A DNA stretch of 64,000 nucleotides from Desulfuromonadales bacterium (GCA_024636295.1 JAGXHI010000037.1:37462-101461); one strand, 5' to 3'. Positions 20,827 to 30,572 are shown, counted from the stretch's first letter. The notes: a model not told the origin generated them from the sequence alone. Made by a program: numbers and translations.

Positions 20827-23202
20827 ATGGAAAGCACCCTGCACAGCCCCGAACTTCTTTCCCCCGCCGGGAGCCTCGAGACCTTTTTCGCCGCCCTGGA
20901 AGCCGGAGCCGACGCCGTTTACTGCGGACTGAAAGATTTTTCGGCCCGTGCCCGCGCCCGAAATTTTACCCTCCGGGATCTGGAGCGGATGACCACCTAT
21001 GCCCACCGGGCAGAGCGGAAGGTGTTCGTCACCCTCAATACCCTGATCAAGGAAAGCGAACTGCCCGCGCTTGCGGAAACACTGGACGCTCTGGAAGCGA
21101 TGGGGATCGATGCGGTGATTCTCCAGGATCTCGCGGTCTGGCGCCTGGCACGAAGGCATTTTCCCGCCCTGGAGCTCCATGCCTCCACGCAGATGACCAT
21201 TCATAATTCCGCAGGCGTCCGCATGCTGGAGAATATGGGGTTTTCCCGAGGAATCCTTGCCCGGGAGCTCACCCTCGAAGAAATCGCCACAATCCGGCGA
21301 AACACCACCCTGGAACTGGAGCACTTCGTTCACGGCGCCCTGTGCTTCTCCTTTTCGGGGCAGTGCTACTTTTCATCCTGGATGGGTGGACAGAGCGGAA
21401 ATCGCGGACGCTGCGCGCAGCCCTGCCGGAGACGGTTCCGCTACGGTCGGGAGGAGGGCTATTATTTCTCCACAAGCGATCTCTCCGCCATCGACCTGCT
21501 TCCTGAACTGCGCCGGGCCGGTGTGCGCAGCTTCAAGATCGAAGGCCGGATGAAAAGCGCCGAATACGTCTTCAGCGTTGTCTCCGCCTATCGGAAAGTC
21601 ATCGACGCCCCTGAGGCCCGCCGTCGCGAGAACATCCGCAACGCCAAGGAACTGCTCAAAGGTTCCTTTGGACGCCCCCCCACCCGGGGATTCCTGACAG
21701 GCGCCGATCCCTCGGACATTGCCGTTCCCTCCCTCAAGGGCGCCACCGGACGCTTCCTGGGGGAGATCTCCTCGATACGCGGCGCCGCATTTACCTTCAC
21801 ATCAAAAGATCGTCTTCACGTGGGAGACCGGGTGCGGATCCAACCCCGGTCGGATCAGGCCGGAATCGCTTTCACCGTCCGGGAAATCCGGATGGGGACC
21901 CGCACGGTAAAGCTTTCCCCCGCAGGCGCGGCAGTTACCCTTTCCTCTCCCCGAGAGGAGTCCTTCCGAGTCGGCGATTCGGTTTTCAAAGTGTCTTCCG
22001 AGCAGGCCTTCACCCTCAGCGAGGCCGCCGGACGAAAGAGGCTCGAGGCAACCGCCGCCGAGCCCGATCCGGTCCGACTGCACCTGGAAATGACCGGTGA
22101 CCGTCTCATCGTCAGTGGACGGGCCGGAAGCGTTTCCCTGATTCAGGAGTATCCGGTGGAGAATTTCCCCGCAGTGGAGAGGCCCCTTTCCGCCTCCACC
22201 CTGGAAGGCGTTTTCAGGAAATCGGGCGTGGACCATTTTCACCTGGTGGGGCTGGAAACCGGGAACCTGCCTCCAGTGGTGATCCCGCCCAGTCGGCTGA
22301 AAGAGATCCGTCGCGACTTTTACCGCCGCCTGAGGACGTCGGTGACGGAAACCCGCCGAACAGCACGGGGAAAGGGACTGAAGGGAGCAATTTCGGAACT
22401 TCTGCGGCCTCGCACCGATGCCCCGCCTCCTGGCAGGCAGATCACCGTCGCCGTCCGGGATCTGCGGGATATGCACATCCTGAACGATCCCCTGGTGGAT
22501 GATCTTCTTATTCCTCTGTCCCCGGCTACTTTGAGAGGATCGGAGAGACTGACCCGGTCCGCCCGATACATCGAGGGGATTACCTGGGATCTGCCTTTTA
22601 TCATCTTCGATGACCGCTGGGATTTTTTCGAAGCCGCCGTCAAGGATCTGGTCGCCCGGGGGTTCAAACGGTTTCGCCTCAATAATCCGGGGCAGTTCCT
22701 GCTCTTCGAAGGACTCGAGGATCTGCGACTGACCGCCGGGTTTCGACTCTACTCCCTGAACAGTCAGGCGACTCTGGCCTGGCGTGAACTCGGGGCGGGG
22801 GAATTCACCGGCCATATCGAGGACGACCGGAACAACCTGAAGGATCTGCTCTCCCGCAACGTGGGCATTCCGGCGGCCCTGGTCGTCTACGACAGGGTTC
22901 CGCTGATGACCTCCCGCATCCGAATCCGAGGCGCCCGCTCCGATCGGCCCCTGGTTTCCGGCCGCGGCGAACAGTTTTTCGTCGACGACCGCTCGGGCCT
23001 TACGGTGATCACTCCCGAGCAGGACTTCTCTCTTCTTGGAGAGCTTCGCGATCTGCAGAGCCTGGGCTGCGGCCGATTCCTTATCGATCTGCGCGAACCG
23101 GGCCCCTTTTCACCGGCAGGAAAAACAGTGATGGCGGCCCTGAGGCAGGAGGCCGACGTTCCGGGGGCCTCTTCCTTCAACTATCGTGGCGGAATGGAAT
23201 AA
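20827..23202 (+). CDS. Peptidase U32 family protein (DUF3656-containing)
   Basis: LLSPAGSLETFFAALEAGADAVYCG, GNRGRCAQPCRRRF, FKIEGRMKSAEYV. Confidence 0.93.
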   Translation: MESTLHSPELLSPAGSLETFFAALEAGADAVYCGLKDFSARARARNFTLRDLERMTTYAHRAERKVFVTLNTLIKESELPALAETLDALEAMGIDAVILQDLAVWRLARRHFPALELHASTQMTIHNSAGVRMLENMGFSRGILARELTLEEIATIRRNTTLELEHFVHGALCFSFSGQCYFSSWMGGQSGNRGRCAQPCRRRFRYGREEGYYFSTSDLSAIDLLPELRRAGVRSFKIEGRMKSAEYVFSVVSAYRKVIDAPEARRRENIRNAKELLKGSFGRPPTRGFLTGADPSDIAVPSLKGATGRFLGEISSIRGAAFTFTSKDRLHVGDRVRIQPRSDQAGIAFTVREIRMGTRTVKLSPAGAAVTLSSPREESFRVGDSVFKVSSEQAFTLSEAAGRKRLEATAAEPDPVRLHLEMTGDRLIVSGRAGSVSLIQEYPVENFPAVERPLSASTLEGVFRKSGVDHFHLVGLETGNLPPVVIPPSRLKEIRRDFYRRLRTSVTETRRTARGKGLKGAISELLRPRTDAPPPGRQITVAVRDLRDMHILNDPLVDDLLIPLSPATLRGSERLTRSARYIEGITWDLPFIIFDDRWDFFEAAVKDLVARGFKRFRLNNPGQFLLFEGLEDLRLTAGFRLYSLNSQATLAWRELGAGEFTGHIEDDRNNLKDLLSRNVGIPAALVVYDRVPLMTSRIRIRGARSDRPLVSGRGEQFFVDDRSGLTVITPEQDFSLLGELRDLQSLGCGRFLIDLREPGPFSPAGKTVMAALRQEADVPGASSFNYRGGME

Positions 23203-23231
23203 AAAAAGCCCGCCATAGGCGGGCTTTTTTC
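23201..23231. terminator. Bidirectional terminator
   Basis: AAAAAAAGCCCGCCATAGGCGGGCTTTTTT. Confidence 0.9.
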
Positions 23232-23267
23232 ACTCTCATTCATTTCAGAACTTCAGAGGGTGGAATA

Positions 23268-23540
23268 TCAGCAGAGTCCCGCGGATGCCGGAAGAATGAT
23301 GAATCCCTGGGGCGAATGATCGATGATTCGATCCTGTACGTGGGGACGGACCAGATCATCCATGAGAAAGTCAACTTCATTGATCCGAACCGGCTGATCC
23401 TTTTCCTTTGGCTCTTCCAGAGCCAATCCCAGACGGGGACCGCCTCAGCCAAACCCCTGAAAGGACACCCGAAACTTCTTTCCAGGATTCTCGCCCAATA
23501 TCTTCTGAAGCTCTTTTCTGGCTTCTTCGGTAATTTTCAT
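23268..23540 (-). CDS. HesB/IscA-like selenoprotein (UGA at 23445..23447 read as Sec)
   Basis: MKITEEARKELQKILGENPGKKFRVSFQGFG-U-GGPRLGLALEEPKEKDQPVRINEVDFLMDDLVRPHVQDRIIDHSPQGFIILPASAGLC; homology-like sequence continues in frame across TGA; hairpin downstream of TGA. Confidence 0.85.
23408..23426 (-). promoter_or_regulatory. Candidate bacterial SECIS element
   Basis: Minus strand UUGGCUCU-GGA-AGAGCCAA: 8-bp perfect stem, loop begins with G, apical loop ~26 nt after the UGA. Confidence 0.75.
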
Positions 23541-23569
23541 GATGTCTCCTTTTCGGCAATATCCATATA

Positions 23570-23597
23570 TTTATATTATACTTGAATACTCTGTCAA
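23570..23597 (-). promoter_or_regulatory. Candidate promoter of the selenoprotein gene
   Basis: Minus strand TTGACA - 16 nt - TATAAA, about 30 bp upstream of the ATG. Confidence 0.5.
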
Positions 23598-23761
23598 CCC
23601 CTTCGCCGGATTTCTCTCCTTCCATGACAGCTTTCACCTTTCCGGCTCTCCCGGTATAATAGCCATGATTATCTGGCCGGCGCCAGCAACAAAGGTGTCA
23701 GTGCAGGAATTTCCTGATCCTGAAGAACCAACCTGAGCCAGATGAATAACCGGTCAATAAA

Positions 23762-24247
23762 TTGAAAATAGTGGTTTTTGGAATTTTCATGAAAATACAC
23801 CGGCTGGAGAAAACGCAATTTATCGGAACTTCGCTGCAGGCAGCCTGGGATTTCTTTTCGGACCCCAGGAATCTTCCTGTGATTACCCCACCGGATCTGG
23901 GATTCCGCATCGCCTCGAAACTCCCCGAACGGATGCATCCGGGACTCCTCATCGAATACCGTGTAACTCCCTTCCCACCCGTTTCAGTCAAGTGGATTAC
24001 GGAAATAACTCACATGGTCGAGCCGATCCTCTTCGTCGATGAACAGCGTTTTGGCCCCTACCGTCTTTGGCACCATCAACACCATTTCCGCGAAACGGCT
24101 GAAGGTGTCGAGATTCGGGACCTTGTCACTTATGCTTTACCTTTCGGTGTTTTCGGAGCAGCCGCCGCAGGGTTGGTCAATCGGCGACTGGACGAGATTT
24201 TCCGCTTTCGCCAGCAGATCCTGGCGGAAAAAAAAGACTGGCGATAA
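23762..24247 (+). CDS. SRPBCC-family (ligand-binding/START-like) protein; ATG at 23789 possible
   Basis: HRLEKTQFIGTSLQAAWDFFSDPRNLPVITPPDLGF..., RFGPYRLWHHQHHFRETAEGVEIRDLVTYALPFG. Confidence 0.85.
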   Translation: MKIVVFGIFMKIHRLEKTQFIGTSLQAAWDFFSDPRNLPVITPPDLGFRIASKLPERMHPGLLIEYRVTPFPPVSVKWITEITHMVEPILFVDEQRFGPYRLWHHQHHFRETAEGVEIRDLVTYALPFGVFGAAAAGLVNRRLDEIFRFRQQILAEKKDWR

Positions 24248-24376
24248 AAGAAAGAGGTTTCACATGGAGGGAGAAATTGTGTAAAATAGCAGGATAAAAC
24301 AAAGGTTGAAAAGAAACCAAGGCGGTTTGGAACATGAAATCGTCTTCAGATTAAGGATCCGAGGCTGGAAGGTAGA

Positions 24377-25150
24377 ATGATGAGCTCACTGAAAATACGT
24401 CTTGAACAGGCCGTGGAACTTCTGCGCGAGTCCTCCTGCTCCATCGCCTTTACGGGTGCGGGGGTCTCCACCGAATCGGGCCTTTCCGATTTCCGCAGCC
24501 CCGGAGGCGTCTGGGAAAAATACAGGACCGTCACTTACCAGGATTTCCTGGCGAGCAGCAAGGACAGGGTGGAATACTGGGCCATGCATCGGGAGCTGAA
24601 TCGGGATCTGCTCAGGGCGCGACCCAATCCCGGGCATCAGGCGCTGGCGAATATGGAACGTCTGGGCCGGCTCCAAGGCATCATCACCCAGAACATCGAC
24701 GGGTTGCACCAGCTTGCCGGAAACGCCCGCGTCATCGAGCTCCACGGAACCAACCGCACGGCCCATTGCCTGGATTGCAATCGCGCGTGGGACATCGAAG
24801 TTATTCAGAGGCGCCTTGAAGACGGAGCACCCGAGGTGATTTGCGATTTCTGCAGCGGCCTGGTCAAACCGTCGACGGTTTCTTTCGGACAGCCCATGCC
24901 GCAACGAGCGCTGACCAAGGCCTTCGCCTGGGCATCCCGCTGCAATCTCATGATCATGATCGGCTCCTCCCTGGAGGTCCACCCGGCAGCCACCGTGCCG
25001 GTGACCGCCTGGCAGGAAGGCGCCAAGTTGATCTTCATCAACCGCACGCCCACTCCCTATGACGAGATGGCGACTCTGCGCTTTCCCGAAGGCGCGGGAG
25101 AGATCCTTCCCCTCCTCATCAAGGAGCTGGATCTCCCGGATCCTCTCTGA
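24377..25150 (+). CDS. NAD-dependent deacylase, Sir2 family
   Basis: AFTGAGVSTESGLSDFRSPGG, ITQNIDGLHQLAG, ELHGTNRTAHCLDC, CDFC. Confidence 0.95.
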   Translation: MMSSLKIRLEQAVELLRESSCSIAFTGAGVSTESGLSDFRSPGGVWEKYRTVTYQDFLASSKDRVEYWAMHRELNRDLLRARPNPGHQALANMERLGRLQGIITQNIDGLHQLAGNARVIELHGTNRTAHCLDCNRAWDIEVIQRRLEDGAPEVICDFCSGLVKPSTVSFGQPMPQRALTKAFAWASRCNLMIMIGSSLEVHPAATVPVTAWQEGAKLIFINRTPTPYDEMATLRFPEGAGEILPLLIKELDLPDPL

Positions 25151-25224
25151 TCGGCAGCGGCAGCATCCGATTTCGAAAAATCCCTTCGGCAAGTGAGGAC
25201 GCCAGAGGAGCGTCATCGGCCTGT

Positions 25225-26190
25225 TCAGTAGAAAACGGTGAGGGTCCTGTGTCTCGGTGCCCGCCGATACTTCTTCAGATGGCCCCGATGCCACAGAAAA
25301 TTGTCCAGCACCATGGGGCTCACCAGTCTTCCCCTCCGCCTCAACTCCTCTACCAGAAGTTCCACCCCATGCACAGAGCAGGCCCGGATTTCCACCTCCT
25401 CGGCCGATCCTGAAGGAAGAAAATCACCCCGTCCAATGCTTTCCTCCAGGATCCTGCTGTAGCGCAGAATACCATCCACCCTGAGAACATGCGGCACCAG
25501 GTTATCCGCGCAGGCGGTGAGTCGATCGATGTCGTCAAAGCGTCCCGGACCTTTTCCCCCGAAAGCGATAAAGAGATCGGCCGCGGCAAGCTGGGCCCGT
25601 TTGTAGAAGTGTACGGTCAGATCGCCGTAGGCTTCCGTATCCCGGAAGAGGTGCATTTCGGCAAGGATTTCCATCAGCTTCGCCGCGGAATGTTCCGACG
25701 CCCGGACAAGGGCCGCAAAATCCCCCCTGAACCGCTCGGAGAGAAAACGCCCCAGATCATTCAGGCTGCGCGCAAAAAGGCGTGAAAGCTCCCGCGCCGC
25801 GGCATTGGCGGGATCAAGGTCGAAAATCCTGCCGCAATCCTCCGGCGCCAGCCGAACCAGAAAATCAGTGGTGGGAACCGCCTGGCTTTCAAAAAACTTC
25901 GTGAGCGCCTCGGCGATGGAAAGATAACCGGATCGCTGCCTGGGATAGATTTCAGGAAAATAGCCGGAGCCGAAATTCACAGCATCGAGGATGAGAAAAA
26001 AAGCGATCGTCCGATCGCCGTCGTTCAGGACATGGGCGAGGGGGTCCATCTGCAGATCCAGCTTCTCCCCAGAGAGAAATTCCGCATATCGTTGCAGGCC
26101 GGTCGGATCGATTTCAACCCACAGGGCTTTTTCCGCCACCGTTCGGCAGGTCCGACGCACCTTCTCCAGGAGGTCCGAATCCGATTTCAT
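25225..26190 (-). CDS. DUF2419 family, queuosine 5'-phosphate N-glycosylase (Qng1)-like
   Basis: FFLILDAVNFGSGYFP, VRASEHSAAKLMEILAE, VHFYKRAQLAAADLF, LVPHVLRVDGILRYS, EVEIRACSVHGVELL match the layout of eukaryotic Qng1/C9orf64 as remembered. Confidence 0.8.
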   Translation of the reverse strand: MKSDSDLLEKVRRTCRTVAEKALWVEIDPTGLQRYAEFLSGEKLDLQMDPLAHVLNDGDRTIAFFLILDAVNFGSGYFPEIYPRQRSGYLSIAEALTKFFESQAVPTTDFLVRLAPEDCGRIFDLDPANAAARELSRLFARSLNDLGRFLSERFRGDFAALVRASEHSAAKLMEILAEMHLFRDTEAYGDLTVHFYKRAQLAAADLFIAFGGKGPGRFDDIDRLTACADNLVPHVLRVDGILRYSRILEESIGRGDFLPSGSAEEVEIRACSVHGVELLVEELRRRGRLVSPMVLDNFLWHRGHLKKYRRAPRHRTLTVFY

Positions 26191-26265
26191 TTCTTCCTTT
26201 TTCCCCTGCCGAATATCGTGGAATCGGGATCTTTAAATTCTTGCGGGAGATCCTCACGTGCAAAA

Positions 26266-27123
26266 TCAATAGATTTTCCGCCGTGAAAATGTGGAGCCGA
26301 TGACGCTGAAGGTGTTTTCCACGATGAACAGAGCGTGTGGATCCCGGGTGAAAACGATCTCCTCCAGGCGCTTGAGCTGGATATTGTTGATGATCGCAAG
26401 GAGAATTTTTTTCTCCTTTCTGTGGTAAGCGCCGTGGCCCTCCAGGAATGTCGCGCCGATCCTGAGTTTCTGCAGTATTTCATCGGCGATCGCCTGCGAG
26501 TGCTCCGAAATGATCATGGTCATTTTTCTCTGGCTGAACATGGAGAGGAAATAATCCACCGCGAGAGAAGAGACGAAAACAAGAATCAAAGAAGCAATCA
26601 CCAGATCGGTGTCGAGGAACATGAAACCGAAGGTGAAGAGGACGAGGTTGAAAATGAAATAGAATTTGCCCAGTCCGATATTAAACCGCTGCCATAAAAT
26701 GACTCCAAGCACGTCCAGCCCTCCATTGGAGCCGAAGGAGCGAAGAACTATTCCCGCGCCTGCTCCGGTTAAGGCGCCGCAGCTCACCGCGGCATAAAGC
26801 TGGTTCTTAATGCCGAAGTTCACATCCATCAGTGCGTAGGAGATCCCTGTGAGCAGCATGGCGTAGAGGCTGTACCAGAGAAAGCGCCGGCTGATGAAAA
26901 ACCAGGCGAGGAGGAACATGGGGATGTTCAGGATCATGTACCACAGCCCGGGACCGAGGGTGCCGCTCAGGGTTTTGATCAGCACCGAGACTCCGAACAG
27001 ACCTGCGGGAATAAAGCCGTGGGGTGCCGCGATTCCCTTCAGGGCAGCGGCGTTGATCAGCGATCCGACGGTGATCAGGATAAGGTTCCAGCCGACGGAA
27101 TAAGCAAGTTTTTTCTTGGACAT
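26266..27123 (-). CDS. YitT family membrane protein
   Basis: Multiple TM helices, NGGLDVLGVILWQRFNIGLG, C-terminal DUF2179 (MTMIISEHSQAIADEIL...GRGVT-like). Confidence 0.85.
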   Translation of the reverse strand: MSKKKLAYSVGWNLILITVGSLINAAALKGIAAPHGFIPAGLFGVSVLIKTLSGTLGPGLWYMILNIPMFLLAWFFISRRFLWYSLYAMLLTGISYALMDVNFGIKNQLYAAVSCGALTGAGAGIVLRSFGSNGGLDVLGVILWQRFNIGLGKFYFIFNLVLFTFGFMFLDTDLVIASLILVFVSSLAVDYFLSMFSQRKMTMIISEHSQAIADEILQKLRIGATFLEGHGAYHRKEKKILLAIINNIQLKRLEEIVFTRDPHALFIVENTFSVIGSTFSRRKIY

Positions 27124-27396
27124 TGGGTTCCTTTGAAATTGAATGAAATTTCGAAACATCATCGGACAGTGAACGGCGGATTGTCAACAGGCTCGTGGAT
27201 TTTTTGCCAGAATCGGTGCTTTTCCTTTTCGGCTCCCCTGGACGTGCGAAAACGTCACGAAGATGATAAAGTGCTAGATCTGACAGGCAGCGAAGGAAGA
27301 TGCGAGAATGGAACTGGAGGAGTTCGTTCACCAGGGGAAATGGAAGTGAGCGGCAGGCGCCGTTGAGGCGCGCCTGATCGTCTCCTGGAGAAAACC

Positions 27397-27750
27397 TTGA
27401 AAAACCATTACATACGACTGGCCGAAATCGTTCAGGAAGGGCTCACACCGGATCTTGCCGAGATATTTCGCGACCCGGAACGGAAACTGAACCTGGATGA
27501 AACCCTTCCCCGACTGGCGGAGATCCGGGCCGCTCACCAGAACCGGGCGGCGGAACTGTGGCGCCGGGACGGTCGGGTCTCCGAAGATCTTAAACGGGAA
27601 TCGGCCCTGGCGGACCTTTGCGCCTTTTTCGCAGCCTGTATGACCGGCGGCGCGGCCGAGTTTCGCGAAACTGCCGAGGAGGCGATGGAAATCCTTGGAT
27701 ACCCAGGGGAAAAGGATATGGTAAGGCTCCTGGCGCGCAGGAGCCCGTGA
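27397..27750 (+). CDS. Hypothetical protein
   Basis: Intact 117-aa ORF, codon usage consistent; no family recognised. Confidence 0.55.
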   Translation: MKNHYIRLAEIVQEGLTPDLAEIFRDPERKLNLDETLPRLAEIRAAHQNRAAELWRRDGRVSEDLKRESALADLCAFFAACMTGGAAEFRETAEEAMEILGYPGEKDMVRLLARRSP

Positions 27751-27757
27751 ATCCGAT

Positions 27758-27946
27758 TTATCTGCGGTCGGCGATCAGCGTGCCGCCCACCGCGACCTGG
27801 TCCGGCGAATTTTCGTGTATCAGGACGATGATCTTCTCCTTGGGCATGTCATAGGCTTTTGCCGCGGCGCTCGTCAATCCCTCGACGAGATCGCGGCGGA
27901 CCCGGCCATCGGGGATGGATGGACCTTCGATGGTGATGATGGGCAT
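27758..27946 (-). CDS. 4-oxalocrotonate tautomerase family protein
   Basis: MPIITIEGPSIPDGRVRRDLVEGLTSAAAKAYDMPKEKIIVLIHENSPDQVAVGG. Confidence 0.88.
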   Translation of the reverse strand: MPIITIEGPSIPDGRVRRDLVEGLTSAAAKAYDMPKEKIIVLIHENSPDQVAVGGTLIADRR

Positions 27947-27983
27947 GGAAAACCTCCTGTGGATAAAATAGCGGCAGTATCAA

Positions 27984-28290
27984 TTATTTCATGTCGCGGA
28001 TGCGGACCTCGATTCCGGAGCCTTTGAGCAGCTCCTCGATATGCGAGGTGTCGGACTTGCCGAAATGGTATAGGGATACAGGATCTCCGGCAGCATTGCA
28101 AGCGCGGCGTCGGCCACCATCTCCGGAGTCATCTTGTACGGCAGATTTATCGGCGGGAAGGCGATATCGATCTTCTTCGGATTTTTCATCTCAGGAGGGT
28201 TCTCCGTATCCCCGCCGCGTCAACCCGTTTGTCGCCGAAGGCGATCACATATCCGTTTCCATTGCCCCTCGGGTGGAACGGCTCTCCTGG
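27984..28290 (-). pseudogene. MBL-fold metal-dependent hydrolase, C-terminal remnant with two frameshifts
   Basis: FHPRGNGNGYVIAFGDKRVDAAG / DTENPPEMKNPKKIDIAFPPINLPYKMTPEMVADAALAMLPEILYPY / HFGKSDTSHIEELLKGSGIEVRIRDMK in three frames. Confidence 0.8.
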
Positions 28291-28291
28291 T

Positions 28292-28957
28292 TCAGGCGGA
28301 CTCCAGACGGCGGATGAATGCGTCGGCTTCCCGGATGGAGGCCTCCATCTCCCGTATCAAGCGCTCGACGTCCCCCTCGATCCGCCCCAGTTCGGGGCGA
28401 AGTGAGGCCACGGCACGGGCGTTCAGGTTGTGCTTGAGGAAAAGCACCTGATCCCGGAAGGCGCCAAGGACGGGATCCATACGTTTTTCAGCCCGGTGCA
28501 TGGTTCGGATCAGGTCGCGGTACAGGAGTCGGGTCTCCGCGAGCTTCTGCCGGCTCGCTTCCCGAAGCCGCTGATCCCGATACTGCTCCAGTTCATCCTC
28601 CCATTCATCGAAGAACGCATCGGCGACATCCTCCACCGCTTTGATGCGATCATGAACCTGATCCGCCCGCGCCTCGCTGCGCTCGAAGGTGTCGCGCAGG
28701 GTCTCGTATTTTTCTTCCAGCTCTCCCCCTTCGACATTCACTACTGCACGGAAACGCTCCAGTGCTGAGCGGAACTGCTCCCCCGCCTGCTTTTGCGCAT
28801 TACTCGCCTTCTCCACCCGGCTGGAGAGAATTTCCCTCTTCTGGAACCCGAACTTCTCCATGGCGCCGTAGTAGGCGCTTCGGCAGGCAGGCAGAAAAAG
28901 TGCCGGCAGAATAAAAGAAAGTATGATCGCTCCACGCGTGATCGTCCCTGAATTCAT
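28292..28957 (-). CDS. DUF2959 family lipoprotein-like protein
   Basis: LPACRSAYYGAMEKFGFQKREILSSRVEKA...; coiled-coil rich. Confidence 0.85.
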   Translation of the reverse strand: MNSGTITRGAIILSFILPALFLPACRSAYYGAMEKFGFQKREILSSRVEKASNAQKQAGEQFRSALERFRAVVNVEGGELEEKYETLRDTFERSEARADQVHDRIKAVEDVADAFFDEWEDELEQYRDQRLREASRQKLAETRLLYRDLIRTMHRAEKRMDPVLGAFRDQVLFLKHNLNARAVASLRPELGRIEGDVERLIREMEASIREADAFIRRLESA

Positions 28958-28998
28958 CCATTCAGTATGGCAGCGGCAGGGGGGATTGCAAGAGGAGT

Positions 28999-29039
28999 AA
29001 AAACGCCCCGCCTCGAAATCATCGAAGCGGGGACGTTTT
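28999..29039. terminator. Hairpin terminator candidate
   Basis: AAAACGCCCCGC...GCGGGGACGTTTT. Confidence 0.6.
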
Positions 29040-29151
29040 GAACATGGCGATCCGGAAAGGCTTTAAACTTCAGGATCAGATGAGTTCAGCATGATCCGAT
29101 CTGATAAAAAATATTTTTTTCGCTAAGCGAAAAGCTCCGGGAGCTCTTTGG

Positions 29152-29448
29152 TCAATCCTCGTCTTCAGGGAAAAAATCGATGCGCATTTTCTCTTTTTTC
29201 AGCAGGGACTTCAAAATGTTCGACTTTCTTACCCTTACCAGGTGGATGGCCTGATGGGCGTTGCCTTCCGCGACAAGAGATTCTCTCAGCACCGGATTCT
29301 GGTGGGTCAGAATGATTGCCCTCTTTTCCGCCTCTTGCGGATTTTTCGCCTTGACGATGCAGCGGGCGTAAAATCCAAACCTCCCGGGCTCGCCATCCTG
29401 ACTGAACAGGAAATTCTCCCCGTGAAGTTTGACATCGAATTTTTTCAT
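29152..29448 (-). CDS. Hypothetical protein
   Basis: MKKFDVKLHGENFLFSQDGEPGRFGFYARCIVKAKNPQEAEKRAI...; well-formed ORF. Confidence 0.65.
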   Translation of the reverse strand: MKKFDVKLHGENFLFSQDGEPGRFGFYARCIVKAKNPQEAEKRAIILTHQNPVLRESLVAEGNAHQAIHLVRVRKSNILKSLLKKEKMRIDFFPEDED

Positions 29449-29717
29449 TCTTCCCTGTTCTCGGCCGAAACCGTTCAACCGGACGCAACGGTGCCATTTA
29501 AGGGCAACCGATTCGGCCAAGAGCCTGTTTTTAAAATGACGAAGCCCGGATCACCCTGGCGATTCGTCCCGAAGTGCAGGACCCAGAAGAAATCTGCGGC
29601 ACAGAAACCCTGTCCAGAGAACCTCCATGCAGCAAACAGGCCGAAAAGTCAGGAATTAACCGGCGCCAGACTGTTGGCATCCGGGGGTCCCATGGACTTA
29701 TGACCTCCTTAATCAGG

Positions 29718-30572
29718 CTACTTCAGGGCGCCCATCACACCGCGGACGGCCGCGGGCAGATCGGCAGGAAGGAGGAGCGTCTTGCTGTTGGGGCTTTTCC
29801 CGAGCTCCTGAAGGGCGGCGATGTACTTTTCTCCGAGCAGGTAGGTGGCAGGAAGCTCGTGAACGCCAATCCCTTCCTGAACCAGCATCATCGCCTGCTT
29901 GGTGGCCTCGGCGAGAATAACCTGCGCCAGGGCGCCCTGCTCCGCGGCCTCCTTCTCCCCTTCGGCTCGAAGCACGGCGGCCCGCTTCTCCCCTTCGGCC
30001 TTGGTGATTGCGGCCCGGCGGCTCCGCTCGGCCGCGGCCTGGCCTTCCATGGCGGCCTGCATGGTCTCGGAGGGATTGATATCCTGGATCTCCACCCCTT
30101 TAATGGTGAGCCCCCATTGCTCTACGTCGTTTTTGGTGGCTTCAACCACACGGGCCTTGATCACCTCGCGCGAAGAGAGCGCCTGATCCAGGTCCATCTC
30201 CCCGATGACCGCGCGCAGATTGGTCATCACCAGGTTCTTCACCGCCCGATTGTAATCATCGATGCCGAAGACCGCCTTGTTTGGGGAATGCACCTGGATA
30301 AATGCAATGGCGTTGGTGCGGATAACCGCATTGTCTCTTGTGATCACCTCCTGGGGCGGGATCTCCAGTGTCTGATCCATCACCGGCACCTTTCTGGAGA
30401 TAATATCCAGATAGGGGATGATGACGTTCAGCCCCGGCTGCAGGGTAGTGCGGTACTTGCCCAGACGGGTGATTACGAAATTGTGCCCCTGGGGCACGGT
30501 CTTCACCCCGGCGATTACGGTGACGATAATCGCGACCAGCAGCAGGACCATGAGAATCAGTGCAACGTCCAT
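29718..30572 (-). CDS. SPFH/Band 7 (stomatin/QmcA-like) protein
   Basis: TVPQGHNFVITRLGKYRTTLQPGLNVIIPY, VITRDNAVIRTNAIAFIQV, EGEKRAAVLRAEGEKEAAEQ. Confidence 0.93.
   Translation of the reverse strand: MDVALILMVLLLVAIIVTVIAGVKTVPQGHNFVITRLGKYRTTLQPGLNVIIPYLDIISRKVPVMDQTLEIPPQEVITRDNAVIRTNAIAFIQVHSPNKAVFGIDDYNRAVKNLVMTNLRAVIGEMDLDQALSSREVIKARVVEATKNDVEQWGLTIKGVEIQDINPSETMQAAMEGQAAAERSRRAAITKAEGEKRAAVLRAEGEKEAAEQGALAQVILAEATKQAMMLVQEGIGVHELPATYLLGEKYIAALQELGKSPNSKTLLLPADLPAAVRGVMGALK

Noticed and set aside
23240-23637. ORF-track entries 23240..23452 and 23377..23637 (minus)
   Set aside because: Out of frame relative to the HesB-like selenoprotein reading through TGA; no homology-like content.
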